DNA from: Betaproteobacteria bacterium Ga0077523
Lineage (GTDB): Bacteria > Pseudomonadota > Gammaproteobacteria > Burkholderiales > Ga0077523
Direction: 5' to 3'
Assembly (NCBI GenBank): GCA_001464695.1
Contig: LNDQ01000132.1
Coordinates: forward strand, 1-62,961
Length of the DNA: 62,961 nucleotides
The position numbers were made by a program, and so were the translations under genes. Under the pieces are notes generated by a model. It saw nothing but the letters and a program-made list of their open reading frames with translations. It was not told where the DNA came from and did not search any database. This document shows positions 1 through 9,949 of this stretch, one piece after another (positions within the stretch are counted from its first letter, which is position 1; every line of letters starts with the position of its first letter).

Positions 1-2538
1 AGCTATGCCGTCAGCGACGGTCACGGCGGCACCGACACGGCCACGGTCACCATCAACGTGACCAACATCAACCCGGACGCGGTCGACGACAGCTACACGA
101 CTCGATCGAACACAACGCTGACCATTACGGCCCCGGGCTTCCTTGGCAACGACACCGACGCCGACGGCGACACGATCGTTGCTACGCAGATCACCGACAG
201 TCCCGACAACGGCACGCTGACCGCCTTCCCTGACGGCAACTTCATCTACAGCCCGAATGCCGGCTTTGTGGGGACCGATAGTTTCAGCTACGCGGTCAGC
301 GATGGTCACGGCGGCACCGATATCGCAACCGTCACCATCAACGTGACCAACATCAATCCGGACGCGGTAGACGACAGCTACACGACAGGTGCCGGGCAAC
401 AGTTGGTCATAGCTGCCCCGGGTATCCTCGGCAACGACACCGATGCCGATGGCGACGCGATCGTCGCCACACAGATCACCGACAGCCCTGACAATGGCAC
501 ACTGACCGCCTTCCCGGACGGCAGCTTCACGTACACGCCGAACGCCGGCTTCGTGGGCGTCGACAGCTTCGTCTACCGCGTCAGCGACGGTCACGGCGGC
601 ACCGACATCGCCACGGTGACGATCCAGGTGGCCTCCACCAATACTCCACCGCAGATCGTTCCCTTCAGCGACGTCGGTGCAAACGAGGGCGATCTGGTCA
701 CCATCGACGTCGACGCGATCGATGCGGACGGCGACGATGTCACGTTCGAACTGGTGGCTGGGCCTGCCGGGGCGACGATCGATGCCACGAGCGGAATCTT
801 CCAGTGGACCGCGACCGATGGGGATGCTTCCTACCCCGTCACGGTAAGGGCAACGGACGTCCACGGCGAATCGACCGATGCGATCTTCACGATCGACGTG
901 ACCAACGTGCCCCCGGCGATCGGGTTGATCGGCGCGGCCACGGCGGTGCTCGGCGAGGCCTACTCGCTGACCTTCGGAGCCGGTGACCCCGGCGCCGACA
1001 CCGTCACGCAATGGGAGATCGACTGGGGCGACGGCAACGTTGAGATCCTGATCGCCGGCAGCGGTCCGCTCACGCTGCAACACACCTACACGTCGGGCAC
1101 CGGCGCGTTCGAGATCAACGCCACGGCCACCGACGAAGATGGGACCTGGAGTGCCGCCCAAGGCCTGACGATCGAAGTCGTTCCTGCGCAGTTCCGCGTC
1201 ACCACGTTCACGCCGACCGCCAGCGGCTTCACTGTCCGCTTCAACCAGGTCATCGACCCGAGCGTGCTCAATCTGTATCAAGGGCTCGGTTCCGACCCTG
1301 TGCGCAGCGGGGACGCGGACATCCGCGTGGTCATCGGCAGCAGCACGACCCCGGTGCGCGGTTCCCTCGTCGTGGACGAGGATGATCGCGGCTTCGCGTT
1401 CGTGAAAACCGGCGGCACGCTCACCGCCGGCACCTACAACGTCACCATCGCGAGCCGTGCCAACGGGCTGATCGATTCCCTCGGACGCCTCCTCGACGGC
1501 GACGCGAACGGCACCGCCGGCGGCGACTTCACGACGTCGTTCGTGCGCGGAGCGGCCCCGTCCACCACACCGGTCCTGTCGCTGCCCGATTTCATCCGCG
1601 GGCCGGGACAGGACGTGCGTGTCCCGAACAACGCGGCCGCCGGTGTGGCGCTGCCGCTGACGCTGTCCAATGCGGACGGCGTGCGGCGGGTCACGTTCAA
1701 CCTGAACTACGACGCGAGCCTGCTCGACATTTCCGCCATCGAAGCGATGCCCGGCGGACCTGCTGTTACGGTCACCGTGGCTGGTGTGGCAGGCGCCCTG
1801 CAGGTGACGATCGAGTTCGCCGCACCGGTGACCGGCAGCGCTGCGCGAGCCGTTGCGAATATCCGCGCGACGGTGCCGGGCACCGCACCCTACGGCGAGC
1901 AGCACCGCCTGGACATCGCGGACGTGGAGACGACATCGGGCGCCGGTACCACCAGTGCCGGCATCGATGACGACGCCATGCACGTGGTCGGTTACCTCGG
2001 TGATGCCGACGGCAACCAGGCGTACGGGGCGCGCGATCCGTTCCTGCTGCAGAACGTTCTGGCCGGGCGCGACTCCGGATTCGGGGCCTGGGCACTGACC
2101 GATCCGACCATCGTGGGCGACAGCGTTCCTGCAGCCGGTCTCAACGTGCTCGACATGCTGCGTCTCCAGCAGCACGTGATCGCGCTCAGCACCAATCCGA
2201 CCGGTGGAATGCCCGAGTTTCCGCCCATCCCGACGCTGTCGCTGCTGGCACTTTCCACGTCCTTGCCGGAATCGAGCGAATCGCCGGCGCTGCCGATGGG
2301 TGGCGCCGACGCCAAGGTGAACTGGTCGGGCAGCTTCGCGGCCAGCGAGTCGGCGCCCACTGTCGCTGGGACTAACGCCGCGGTCGCCGGCGCGGCCACG
2401 GACTGGATGAGCGCGCCTTGGGCGCGCGATCTCGCCGAGCGTCTAACCACCACCCACGAACAGTCCGAAAGCTCGCGCGGCATCCTTCCGGGCCGCGAGT
2501 TGCTGCGGAGCCTGACCCGGGCCTTCGCCCGGCGCTAG
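1..2538 (+). CDS. Large secreted tandem-95-repeat protein, C-terminal part (5' end outside window)
   Basis: The reading frame is open from base 1, so the N-terminus, including any signal peptide, lies upstream. Two full 95-residue Ig/cadherin-like repeats (bases 58-627) carry the acidic GNDTDADGD calcium-binding-type signature. They are followed by a putative-Ig/cadherin domain (about 640-905), a PKD-like domain with DWGDG (about 905-1180), an SbsA-like Ig domain (about 1190-1545) and a cohesin-like beta domain (about 1590-1940). A dockerin-like module (about 1999-2180) has a D-x-D-x-N calcium loop ending in Asp. The tail has neither PEP-CTERM nor an obvious sorting signal. The protein is probably an extracellular adhesin or matrix component, and calcium binding is inferred from the motifs. 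The secretion route cannot be determined from this fragment. Confidence 0.8.
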   Translation, partial: SYAVSDGHGGTDTATVTINVTNINPDAVDDSYTTRSNTTLTITAPGFLGNDTDADGDTIVATQITDSPDNGTLTAFPDGNFIYSPNAGFVGTDSFSYAVSDGHGGTDIATVTINVTNINPDAVDDSYTTGAGQQLVIAAPGILGNDTDADGDAIVATQITDSPDNGTLTAFPDGSFTYTPNAGFVGVDSFVYRVSDGHGGTDIATVTIQVASTNTPPQIVPFSDVGANEGDLVTIDVDAIDADGDDVTFELVAGPAGATIDATSGIFQWTATDGDASYPVTVRATDVHGESTDAIFTIDVTNVPPAIGLIGAATAVLGEAYSLTFGAGDPGADTVTQWEIDWGDGNVEILIAGSGPLTLQHTYTSGTGAFEINATATDEDGTWSAAQGLTIEVVPAQFRVTTFTPTASGFTVRFNQVIDPSVLNLYQGLGSDPVRSGDADIRVVIGSSTTPVRGSLVVDEDDRGFAFVKTGGTLTAGTYNVTIASRANGLIDSLGRLLDGDANGTAGGDFTTSFVRGAAPSTTPVLSLPDFIRGPGQDVRVPNNAAAGVALPLTLSNADGVRRVTFNLNYDASLLDISAIEAMPGGPAVTVTVAGVAGALQVTIEFAAPVTGSAARAVANIRATVPGTAPYGEQHRLDIADVETTSGAGTTSAGIDDDAMHVVGYLGDADGNQAYGARDPFLLQNVLAGRDSGFGAWALTDPTIVGDSVPAAGLNVLDMLRLQQHVIALSTNPTGGMPEFPPIPTLSLLALSTSLPESSESPALPMGGADAKVNWSGSFAASESAPTVAGTNAAVAGAATDWMSAPWARDLAERLTTTHEQSESSRGILPGRELLRSLTRAFARR
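58..627 (+). repeat. Two tandem 285-bp coding repeats
   Basis: Bases 58-342 and 343-627 are two direct copies of exactly 285 bp (95 codons), each starting at the codon for VTNINPDAVDDSY or its equivalent. Bases 1-57 are the tail of a preceding copy. The copies differ mainly at third codon positions and in a short variable stretch after DDSYTT, which indicates purifying selection on the protein repeat. More copies probably lie upstream of the window. Confidence 0.9.
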
Positions 2539-2640
2539 GTCGGAAGCAGCTACCCGGGTACGGCGATCCTCCCGTGCCCGGTCCGGGCGCGAGGCGACGA
2601 CTCGTGCCCAGCCGTTCCGGGGTCCGTACCGTCCTTGCCC

Positions 2641-2646
2641 TATAAT
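2641..2646 (+). promoter_or_regulatory. Candidate -10 element upstream of hemA
   Basis: TATAAT at 2641-2646 is a perfect consensus -10 hexamer lying 53 nt before the hemA ATG. I see no good -35 at 17 bp (a TTCCGG lies 20 bp upstream), so this is a suggestion only. It fits a promoter separating the hemA operon from the adhesin gene that ends at 2538. Confidence 0.5.
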
Positions 2647-2699
2647 TCAGGCCGTTATCCCAGCCGCTCTCATCAGGGTGGCGTGCCCCCCAGCGAGCC

Positions 2700-3953
2700 A
2701 TGCAGCTCATTGCCTTCGGAGTGAACCACCAGACCGCGCCGCTCGCCATCCGCGAGCAGGTGGCGTTTCCGGCCGAGCATCTGCGGCCGGCGCTGCGCAA
2801 TCTGGTCGAACACACCCCGGTGCGCGAAGCGGCGATCATCTCCACCTGCAACCGCACCGAGGTCTACTGCTCCACCCCCGAGCCGTTGCAGGTCAAGCGC
2901 TGGCTCGCGCAGTACCACAGTCTCTCGACCGATCGCCTCGACCCGTTTCTCTACGAGTTTCCAAGCGAGCAGGCAGTGAGTCATGCGTTCCGCGTCGCGA
3001 GCGGCCTCGATTCGATGGTCATCGGCGAGGCCCAGATCCTCGGCCAGATGAAACAGGCAGTGCGAGAGGCGGAAGAGGCGGGCACCCTCGGGACCGTGCT
3101 CCACAAGCTGTTCCAGCACACGTTCTCGGTGGCGAAGGAAGTGCGCACCCGCACGGACATCGGCGCGAGTTCCGTTTCCCTCGCGGCCGCTGCGGTCCGC
3201 GTCGCCGAGCGCATCTACCCGGATCTTGCCGAGCAGTCGATGCTGTTCGTTGGTGCCGGCGAAATGATCGAGCTCTGTGCGACGCACTTCTGTGCCCGCA
3301 AGCCGCGCGCGGTGACGTTCGCGAATCGCACGACGGAACGCGCAGCCGAACTCGCCCAGCGTTTCTCGGCGCGCGCCGTGGCTTTGCCTGATTTGCCGGA
3401 ACACGTCGCGCAGCACGACATCATCGTCACCTGTACGGCGAGCCCGTTGCCGATCCTCGGCAAGGGGCTCATCGAACGGGCGTTGCGGGCGCGGCGGCAC
3501 CGGCCCATCCTGATCGTCGACCTCGCCGTGCCGCGTGACGTCGAACCGGAAGTGGGCAATCTCGGCGACGTGTTCCTCTACACCGTCGACGATCTCGGGC
3601 GCATCGTGCAGGAAGGGGTCGACAACCGCCTGTCGGCCGTGACGCAGGCCGAGGCGATCATCACCGAAGGCGTGAACGACTTCATGCAGTGGTTGCAGAC
3701 CCGCAAGAGCGTGCCGACCATCCGCGCGTTGCGCGACCATGCCGAACGCCTGAGGCGGCACGAGCTGGAACGGGCGGCCAAGGCGCTCGCGCGGGGCGAC
3801 GACCCGGCCGCCGTGCTCGAAGCGCTCTCCCACGGCATCACCAACAAATTCCTGCACGCGCCGACCGCTGCCCTGCACGAGGCCGACGCCGAAGAGCGCG
3901 ACCGCCTCGTGGTGCTGCTGTCGCGGCTGTATTCCTTCCCCCGCGAGGAATGA
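2700..3953 (+). CDS. hemA: Glutamyl-tRNA reductase
   Basis: 417 aa, the family's usual length. It reduces glutamyl-tRNA to glutamate-1-semialdehyde with NADPH, the first committed step of C5 tetrapyrrole synthesis in the cytoplasm. The start [15 protein letters not shown] is the conserved N-terminus. The catalytic cysteine is C50 in STCNRTE, and the [15 protein letters not shown] motif is intact. A Rossmann NADPH domain (FVGAGEM) and a C-terminal dimerisation helix follow. The stop overlaps the prfA ATG (ATGA at 3950-3953), so the two are translationally coupled. The hemA-prfA-prmC order is widespread in proteobacteria. Confidence 0.97.
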   Translation: MQLIAFGVNHQTAPLAIREQVAFPAEHLRPALRNLVEHTPVREAAIISTCNRTEVYCSTPEPLQVKRWLAQYHSLSTDRLDPFLYEFPSEQAVSHAFRVASGLDSMVIGEAQILGQMKQAVREAEEAGTLGTVLHKLFQHTFSVAKEVRTRTDIGASSVSLAAAAVRVAERIYPDLAEQSMLFVGAGEMIELCATHFCARKPRAVTFANRTTERAAELAQRFSARAVALPDLPEHVAQHDIIVTCTASPLPILGKGLIERALRARRHRPILIVDLAVPRDVEPEVGNLGDVFLYTVDDLGRIVQEGVDNRLSAVTQAEAIITEGVNDFMQWLQTRKSVPTIRALRDHAERLRRHELERAAKALARGDDPAAVLEALSHGITNKFLHAPTAALHEADAEERDRLVVLLSRLYSFPREE

Positions 3954-5032
3954 AGCCGAGCATCCGGGCCAAGCTCGCGCAGCTCTCCGCGCGGCTCGAG
4001 GAGATCAATCGCCTGCTCGCCTCCGAGGGGGCGACGGCCGATCTCGACACCTATCGGCGCCTCACGCGGGAGCACGCCGAAATCGAGCCGGTCGTGGAGC
4101 TCTATCAGGAACACGAGCTGGGCCGGCACGATCTCGACACGGCACAGGAGATGACGCAGGACCCCGAGATGCGCGACTTTGCGGAAGGCGAGATCCGCAG
4201 CGCCCGCGAGAAACTGACCCGCCTCGAAGCAGAACTGCAGCGGCAGTTGCTGCCCAAGGACCCGAACGACGAGCGCAACCTGTTCCTGGAGATCCGTGCC
4301 GGCACCGGCGGCGACGAATCGGCGCTGTTCGCGGGGGATCTCTTCCGCATGTACTCGCGCTATGCCGAGCGCAACCGCTGGCGGGTCGAAGTGATTTCGC
4401 ACAGCGCGTCCGAGATCGGCGGTTATCGCGAGATCATCGCCAAGGTGATCGGGCAGGGTGCGTACTCGAAGCTCAAGTTCGAGTCCGGTGCCCACCGCGT
4501 GCAGCGCGTGCCGGTGACCGAGACGCAAGGGCGCATCCACACGTCCGCGTGTACGGTGGCCGTGCTGCCCGAGGCGGACGAGGTAAGCGACGTCGTGATC
4601 AATCCCGCGGAGATCCGCATCGACACGTTCCGCGCTTCGGGTGCCGGCGGCCAGCACATCAACAAGACCGACTCCGCGGTGCGCGTGACCCATTTGCCCA
4701 CCGGCATCGTCGTCGAGTGCCAGGACGACCGGTCGCAGCACAAGAACAAGGCACAGGCGCTGTCGGTGCTTGCAGCACGCATCCGCGACACTCAAGTGCG
4801 CGAGCAGGCCGCCAAGACCGCCGCCACGCGCAAGTCGCTGGTGGGGTCGGGCGATCGATCGGAGCGTATCCGCACCTACAACTTTCCGCAGGGTCGGGTC
4901 ACCGATCACCGCATCAACCTGACGCTCTACAAGATCGACGCAGTGATGGACGGCGATCTCGATGAACTGACCGGCGCGCTGATGGCAGAGCATACGGCCG
5001 AGCAGCTGGCGGCACTCGCTGAAGAGGTCTGA
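3950..5032 (+). CDS. prfA: Peptide chain release factor 1
   Basis: 360 aa, the same length as E. coli RF1. It recognises UAG and UAA stop codons and triggers peptide release. The GGQ catalytic tripeptide is at 233-235 (GAGGQHINK), and the codon-recognition tripeptide is P-V-T in [10 protein letters not shown], the RF1-type P-x-T rather than the SPF of RF2. I chose the ATG at 3950, which overlaps the hemA stop; a longer upstream in-frame extension would run inside hemA. The gene precedes prmC, whose product methylates this GGQ glutamine. Confidence 0.97.
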   Translation: MKPSIRAKLAQLSARLEEINRLLASEGATADLDTYRRLTREHAEIEPVVELYQEHELGRHDLDTAQEMTQDPEMRDFAEGEIRSAREKLTRLEAELQRQLLPKDPNDERNLFLEIRAGTGGDESALFAGDLFRMYSRYAERNRWRVEVISHSASEIGGYREIIAKVIGQGAYSKLKFESGAHRVQRVPVTETQGRIHTSACTVAVLPEADEVSDVVINPAEIRIDTFRASGAGGQHINKTDSAVRVTHLPTGIVVECQDDRSQHKNKAQALSVLAARIRDTQVREQAAKTAATRKSLVGSGDRSERIRTYNFPQGRVTDHRINLTLYKIDAVMDGDLDELTGALMAEHTAEQLAALAEEV

Positions 5033-5033
5033 G

Positions 5034-5909
5034 TTGCCGGTTTCCGCTGCGGTGGCGACGTTCGGGGAGCGGTTGCGCAGCGACGCTAAGCGCGTGGCTG
5101 TCGCGACCGGCAGCGGGTTCGACGAGGCGCTCGCAATGATCCATCGCCTGGCTCAGAACCGGATGAACATGAGCGCCGCCCTGCGCATCGCGCACGAGCG
5201 CGACCCGGTGGCTGCATTCGACATCGCTCCATACCTGCAGGACGTCGCACGCCTCGCTGCCGGCGAACCGCTCGCCTATGTCCTGGGCACGCAGCCGTTT
5301 CGTGAGCACGTGTTCATCGTGACGCCCGATGTCCTGATTCCGCGACCGGACACCGAAGTGCTGGTCGCGAAGGCGCTCGATCACTTGCCCGCGCAGGTAC
5401 CGGCGCACGTGCTCGATCTGGGCACCGGCAGCGGTTGCATCGCGATCTCGATCGCGCTCGAGCGACCGCACGCCGAGGTCACCGCCGTCGACACTAGTGT
5501 CGGCGCATTGCAGATTGCCCGCCTCAACGCGGAGCGTCTCCATGCAGGCAACGTGTGGTTTCTCCGGTCGGACTGGTTCGAAGGCCTCCAAGGGCGGCGT
5601 TTCGACCTCATCGCGGCGAATCCCCCCTATGTGGCCGCGGCCGATCCGCATCTGGCGGCGCTGGGGCATGAACCGACGGCCGCCCTGGTCGCCGGCCCCG
5701 ACGGGCTCGACGCCATCCGCCGCATCGTTGCCGATGCGCCTGAACATCTCGGTCCGGGCGGGATGCTGCTGGTGGAGCATGGGTACGATCAGCGCGATGC
5801 GGTCCTGGCGCTGTTCCGAGGTGCCGGTTTTGTCGACCTGCAGACCGTGGACGATCTGGCCGGCCGTGCCCGCGTCATCGTGGGCCGGCTCGAGCGATCA
5901 GGAGCGTAG
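5034..5909 (+). CDS. prmC: Release factor glutamine methyltransferase
   Basis: 291 aa. It N5-methylates the glutamine of the GGQ motif in RF1 and RF2 using S-adenosylmethionine. Visible features are an N-terminal helical substrate-binding domain, PRPDTEVLV, the SAM-binding loop LDLGTGSGCIAI (about 126-137) and the catalytic NPPY at 196-199. The frame starts at a TTG one base after the prfA stop, and no ATG lies near the expected N-terminus, so a TTG start is the simplest choice. The gene is tightly coupled to prfA. Confidence 0.93.
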   Translation: MPVSAAVATFGERLRSDAKRVAVATGSGFDEALAMIHRLAQNRMNMSAALRIAHERDPVAAFDIAPYLQDVARLAAGEPLAYVLGTQPFREHVFIVTPDVLIPRPDTEVLVAKALDHLPAQVPAHVLDLGTGSGCIAISIALERPHAEVTAVDTSVGALQIARLNAERLHAGNVWFLRSDWFEGLQGRRFDLIAANPPYVAAADPHLAALGHEPTAALVAGPDGLDAIRRIVADAPEHLGPGGMLLVEHGYDQRDAVLALFRGAGFVDLQTVDDLAGRARVIVGRLERSGA

Positions 5910-5935
5910 GCCCGATGGCAAACCCCGAGAAGCGC

Positions 5936-6039
5936 ACCGCCACCACGAAGGACTCGAAGGTCACGAAGGAAGGGCCACGAAGAAGTCCCGCTCTACGCGG
6001 GCCCTTTGCTTCCTTCGCGTCCTTCGTGTTTTCAGCGGT
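5936..6039. repeat. Intergenic inverted repeat, element A (9-bp-unit family)
   Basis: This is a 104-bp imperfect palindrome bounded by ACCGC and GCGGT, starting 26 nt after the prmC stop. The core arms 5944-5960 and 6012-6028 match at 16 of 17 bp, and the left arm is a run of 9-bp units ending in GAAGG. A small central hairpin CCCGC/GCGGG (5987-6001) is followed by a CCTTT tract and may help end transcription. The related elements are at 24494, 32252, 39201 and 48141. A 61-residue open frame across it is only a translation of the repeat. Confidence 0.8.
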
Positions 6040-6163
6040 TTGTTTTCCCCAACCCCTACGGCTGGTGTGGTTGTTGCCCTCCCGGGCGACCGGCTAATAT
6101 TGATGCCCACTCGGTGAGCGGCCCATGGGGCCAGTCCCACCTTCCCTTCGAGGAGCAGGATTC

Positions 6164-6472
6164 ATGGATACGCAGGAACGCATACGCAAGCAGGTCACCG
6201 ACAACCCGGTCGTGCTCTACATGAAGGGCACGCCGGACGCGCCGATGTGCGGGTTTTCCGCCGCGGCCGTGCAGATTCTCGAGGCCTGTGGCGTCGAGGA
6301 AGTCGCCACCGTCAACGTCCTGGAAGACGATGAGGTGCGCCAGGGCATCAAGCAGTTCTCGAGCTGGCCCACGATTCCCCAGCTCTACGTGAAGGGCGAA
6401 TTCGTCGGCGGTACGGACATCATGCGCGAGATGTACCAGAGCGGGGAGCTGCAGAAACTGTTCGCGAAGTGA
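6164..6472 (+). CDS. grxD: Monothiol glutaredoxin (Grx4 type)
   Basis: 102 aa. It is a CGFS-type glutaredoxin (C29 in PMCGFS) that binds and transfers [2Fe-2S] clusters with glutathione. Other family marks are [17 protein letters not shown] and GGTDIM. The ATG at 6164 is preceded by AGGAGCAGG at a good spacing and gives the standard N-terminus; an in-frame upstream extension to 6125 has no support. It is the usual last member of the betaproteobacterial hemA-prfA-prmC-grxD group, but element A separates it from prmC. Confidence 0.96.
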   Translation: MDTQERIRKQVTDNPVVLYMKGTPDAPMCGFSAAAVQILEACGVEEVATVNVLEDDEVRQGIKQFSSWPTIPQLYVKGEFVGGTDIMREMYQSGELQKLFAK

Positions 6473-6496
6473 GCGACTCCGACCCTACGTCGCGGA

Positions 6497-6523
6497 CCGG
6501 CAGCATGCCGGCCCGTTCGTTTT
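6497..6523 (+). terminator. Candidate rho-independent terminator after grxD
   Basis: CCGGCA-GCA-TGCCGG (6497-6511) forms a 6-bp GC-rich hairpin, followed by a short T-rich tract (6516-6523). It lies 24 nt after the grxD stop. The stem is short, so termination may be partial. Confidence 0.5.
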
Positions 6524-6683
6524 ACGGCGTGATTACTGCGCCGAATCCACTTCCGGCGCTATCATCCTGCGCAGCACGAAGACCACTCGAGTGGCGGCCA
6601 CGGGGGTTGCCATGCCATCGAAGCGCCGCCTGCCCGGCGCGCAGACGGCCCGCTCGGGCGGTCCAGGTTAGGGGACTCCAGCA

Positions 6684-9600
6684 ATGATGGAATTGGTACG
6701 GCTGGCCTTGCGCCGGCCGTATACCGTGGCCGTGCTGTCGCTGCTCGTGCTGCTGCTGGGCGTACTCGCGACCACGCGGATGATCGTCGACTTCTTTCCG
6801 AAGATCGACATACCGGTCGTGTTCGTCGGGTGGCAGTACTCCGGCCTGTCTGCGGAGGAGATGGAACGGCGCGTGGTCATCATCTCCGAGCGCGCGTACT
6901 CGACCACGGTCGCGGGCATCGAGCGCATCGAGTCGAACTGCATTCCCGGCATCGGCCTGGTGAAGGTCTTCTTCCATCCGGGCATGGACATCGGCGCGGC
7001 CATCGCGCAGATCAACGCCATCAACGGCACGGTGCTGCGCATTCTGCCGCCGGGCATCTCGCCGCCGGTCATCATCACCTACAACCCGGCGACGGTACCG
7101 ATCGTCAACATGACCTTCTCCAGCAAGACGCTGCCGGAAGGTCGCATGTTCGACCACGCGTTCAACTTCGTGCGCGTGAAGCTGTTCACCATCCCCGGCC
7201 TGCAGGTGCCGGCACCGTTCGGGGGGCGCCTGCGCCAGATCTCGGTGGATCTCAATCCGACCCTGATGACCGCGAAGGGCATTTCGCCCAACGACGTGGT
7301 GAACGCGATCCAGACGTCCAACCTGCTCATTCCGTCCGGCACCGCCCGCATCGGCACGTTCGACTACAACGTGATGATGAACTCGAGCCCGGCGACGGTG
7401 GACGACTTCAACCGGATGCCGCTCAGGGTGCAGGGCGGAGTGCCGGTCACCATCGGCGATGTGGCGAGAGTGGAGGACGGCTTCACGGTCCAGAGCAACA
7501 TCGTGCACGTGGACGGCCGACGCGCCACCTATCTCACGATCTTGAAGCATGCGGACGCCTCTAGCCTCGACGTGGTGGCCGGCGTCTACAAGCTGCTCGA
7601 CGAGATCCGTGCCGGCGCACCCGAGGGCATGGACATCACGCTGGATTTCGATCAGTCGAAGTTCGTGCGCGCCGCGATCCTCAATGTCGCGAGCGAGGCC
7701 GTGCTCGCTTCAGCCCTGGTGTCGCTGATGATCCTGCTGTTCCTCGGCAGCTGGCGCAACACCATCGTCGTCATCACCTCCATTCCCTGCGCCATGTTCG
7801 CCGGCGTGATCTGCCTGTACCTGACCGGCAACACCATCAACCTGATGACGCTGGGCGGCCTGGCACTCGCCACCGGCATCCTGGTGGACGACGCCACCGT
7901 GGCGGTGGAGAACATCCATCGCCATCGCGCGCTCGGACAACCGCTCACCGTGGCGATCATCGAGGGTTCGCGCGAGGTCGCCCTGCCGCGCACCATGGCC
8001 ACACTGGCCATCTGCATCGTGTTCTTCCCGGTCTCGTTCCTGTACGGGGCGTCGAAGTTCCTGTTCACCCCGCTGGCGCTCGCGGTGGTCTTCGCGCTGC
8101 TCGCCTCCTACGTGCTGTCGTTCACCCTCGTGCCGATGCTCTCGCGCTTCCTGCTCGAGGGCGAGCATCACGGCGAACCCGTGCCGGGTGCCCGGCGCTC
8201 GTTCGGGGCGCGCTTCAACGACGGTCGCGAATGGCTGCTGGGAGGTCTCACGAACTTCTACGGCGGCATCCTCACGATGGTCATGCACCATCGCTTCTTC
8301 ATGATCGTCGTCGTGCTGGTCTTCGGCGGCGTCAGCGCGGCGCTCGTGAAGGTGGTGGGGACCGATTTCTTCCCGACCCCCGACGTGGGGATCATGAAGC
8401 TGCACTTCCGTGCGCCGATCGGCACGCGCATCGAGGAGACCGAGAAGTACGTCCTCGCCATCAACGACGATCTGCGCCGGATCATCCCCGAGGCCGAGCT
8501 CGACCGGATCAACGACATGGTCGGCGTACCGCTGTTCTTCAACCTGGCGCTGGTGCCCACCGACAACATCAGCGGCATGGACGCCGAGATACTCATCCTG
8601 CTCAAGAAGCCGCACAAGCCGGTCGAGCACTACATGCGCGAGATCCGCAAGGTGCTGCCGCCGAAGTATCCGGGCTCGGAGTTCTACTTCCAGAACGCCG
8701 ACATTGTCACCCAGGTGCTCAATTTCGGTCTCCCCGCACCCATCGACATCCAGGTGCAGGACTCGAACTTCGAGCGCGCCCAGGCCTACGCGGTGCGCGT
8801 GAAGCGCGCGATCGAGGAGACGGCCGGCACTGCCGACGTGCGGCAGATGCAGGTGCTCAATTACCCCGCGCTGAAGGTCGACGTGGACCGCCTGCGCGCC
8901 GCCCGCCTCGGGCTCACGCAGCGCGACATCGCAACCAGCGCCCTGGTGTCGCTCGCGTCGAGCGCCATCATCAGCCCGTCGTACTTCCTGAACCCGAACG
9001 GTGTGAACTACACCGTATCGGTGCAGACGCCGCCGGAGCGGCTTTCGACGGTGGAGCAGCTGATGGCGATCCCGGTGTCGCCGGTCATCAGCCCGGTGGT
9101 GCAACCGACCGGAGCGCGCGTGCTCACGGCCGCTCACGGCGCACCGGTGATCTCGCTCGGCAACGTCGCGACGGTCAAGCAGGAGTCGAGCTACCAGTCG
9201 GTGTCGCACTACACGGTGCAGCGCGTGATCGACATCGCCGCGAACCTGGACGACCGCGACCTCGGCAGCACCGTGCGCGACATCGAGAAGCGCATCGCCG
9301 AGATCACATCCGAGAAGGACTTTCCGAAGACGACGAAGATCATCACGCGCGGCCAGTACGAGGTGATGCAGTCCTCGTTCAAGAGCCTGTTGCTGGGCCT
9401 CGTGCTCGCTGTCGTTCTCGTCTACGCGTTGCTCGTGGTGCTGTTCCAGTCGTGGACCGACCCGTTCATCATCATGATGGCGGTGCCCGGCGCGCTGATC
9501 GGGATCCTCTGGATGCTGACGCTCACCGGGACCTCGGTCAACGTCATGTCCCTGATGGGGGCGATCATGGCAGTGGGCATCGGTGTGTCCAACTCGATCC

Positions 9601-9935
9601 TGATCGTGAGCTTCGCCAACGACTATCGTGTGGCGAATCCCGACGTACACGTGATCGACGCGGCTATCGAGGCGGGTCGCACCCGGCTGCGTCCGGTGCT
9701 GATGACGGCTCTGGCCATGATCATCGGCATGATTCCCATGGCGCTCGGACTGGGCGAGGCCGGAGAGCAGAATGCCCCCCTCGGCATCGCCGTGATCGGC
9801 GGCCTCATACTCGCTACGGTCTCCACGTTGTTCGTGGTGCCCGTGGTGTACACCTTGTTGCGCAGGAAGATGCCGACGCTGCACGAACTCGATGCCCGGT
9901 TCGAGCGCGAGTCTCAGGGCGTCGGCGCAGTCTAG
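6684..9935 (+). CDS. RND-family efflux permease (AcrB/HAE1-like)
   Basis: 1083 aa inner-membrane proton-driven efflux pump. It has the family layout of a first TM helix (about 12-30), a large periplasmic loop, a block of TM helices (about 335-500), a second periplasmic loop and a C-terminal TM block (about 900-1065). The proton-relay pair D402-D403 is present in GILVDDATVAVENI, equivalent to AcrB D407/D408. There is a GGGGA-type Shine-Dalgarno site before the ATG at 6684. The N-terminal periplasmic region is divergent from the AcrB type, so the substrate cannot be predicted. It precedes its adaptor gene by 14 nt, and no outer-membrane factor is nearby. Confidence 0.92.
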   Translation: MMELVRLALRRPYTVAVLSLLVLLLGVLATTRMIVDFFPKIDIPVVFVGWQYSGLSAEEMERRVVIISERAYSTTVAGIERIESNCIPGIGLVKVFFHPGMDIGAAIAQINAINGTVLRILPPGISPPVIITYNPATVPIVNMTFSSKTLPEGRMFDHAFNFVRVKLFTIPGLQVPAPFGGRLRQISVDLNPTLMTAKGISPNDVVNAIQTSNLLIPSGTARIGTFDYNVMMNSSPATVDDFNRMPLRVQGGVPVTIGDVARVEDGFTVQSNIVHVDGRRATYLTILKHADASSLDVVAGVYKLLDEIRAGAPEGMDITLDFDQSKFVRAAILNVASEAVLASALVSLMILLFLGSWRNTIVVITSIPCAMFAGVICLYLTGNTINLMTLGGLALATGILVDDATVAVENIHRHRALGQPLTVAIIEGSREVALPRTMATLAICIVFFPVSFLYGASKFLFTPLALAVVFALLASYVLSFTLVPMLSRFLLEGEHHGEPVPGARRSFGARFNDGREWLLGGLTNFYGGILTMVMHHRFFMIVVVLVFGGVSAALVKVVGTDFFPTPDVGIMKLHFRAPIGTRIEETEKYVLAINDDLRRIIPEAELDRINDMVGVPLFFNLALVPTDNISGMDAEILILLKKPHKPVEHYMREIRKVLPPKYPGSEFYFQNADIVTQVLNFGLPAPIDIQVQDSNFERAQAYAVRVKRAIEETAGTADVRQMQVLNYPALKVDVDRLRAARLGLTQRDIATSALVSLASSAIISPSYFLNPNGVNYTVSVQTPPERLSTVEQLMAIPVSPVISPVVQPTGARVLTAAHGAPVISLGNVATVKQESSYQSVSHYTVQRVIDIAANLDDRDLGSTVRDIEKRIAEITSEKDFPKTTKIITRGQYEVMQSSFKSLLLGLVLAVVLVYALLVVLFQSWTDPFIIMMAVPGALIGILWMLTLTGTSVNVMSLMGAIMAVGIGVSNSILIVSFANDYRVANPDVHVIDAAIEAGRTRLRPVLMTALAMIIGMIPMALGLGEAGEQNAPLGIAVIGGLILATVSTLFVVPVVYTLLRRKMPTLHELDARFERESQGVGAV

Positions 9936-9949
9936 GCTAGGAGATCAAG

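Noticed and set aside
2182..2538. PEP-CTERM or LPXTG sorting signal at the end of the repeat protein
   Set aside because: The C-terminus lacks a PEP motif, a hydrophobic helix and LPXTG; it ends in a charged helix.
2673..3878. 401-codon minus-strand open frame opposite hemA
   Set aside because: Shadow of hemA, no recognisable domain.
5915..6097. Small open frame with KD-K-TKE repeats after prmC
   Set aside because: It is the translation of inverted repeat A; the three-residue period mirrors the 9-bp DNA unit and does not indicate a protein.
7710..9884. 724-codon open frame on the minus strand opposite the RND permease
   Set aside because: It is the antisense of a well-supported gene, rich in His, Arg and Asp as expected for the mirror of high-GC coding sequence, and matches no family.
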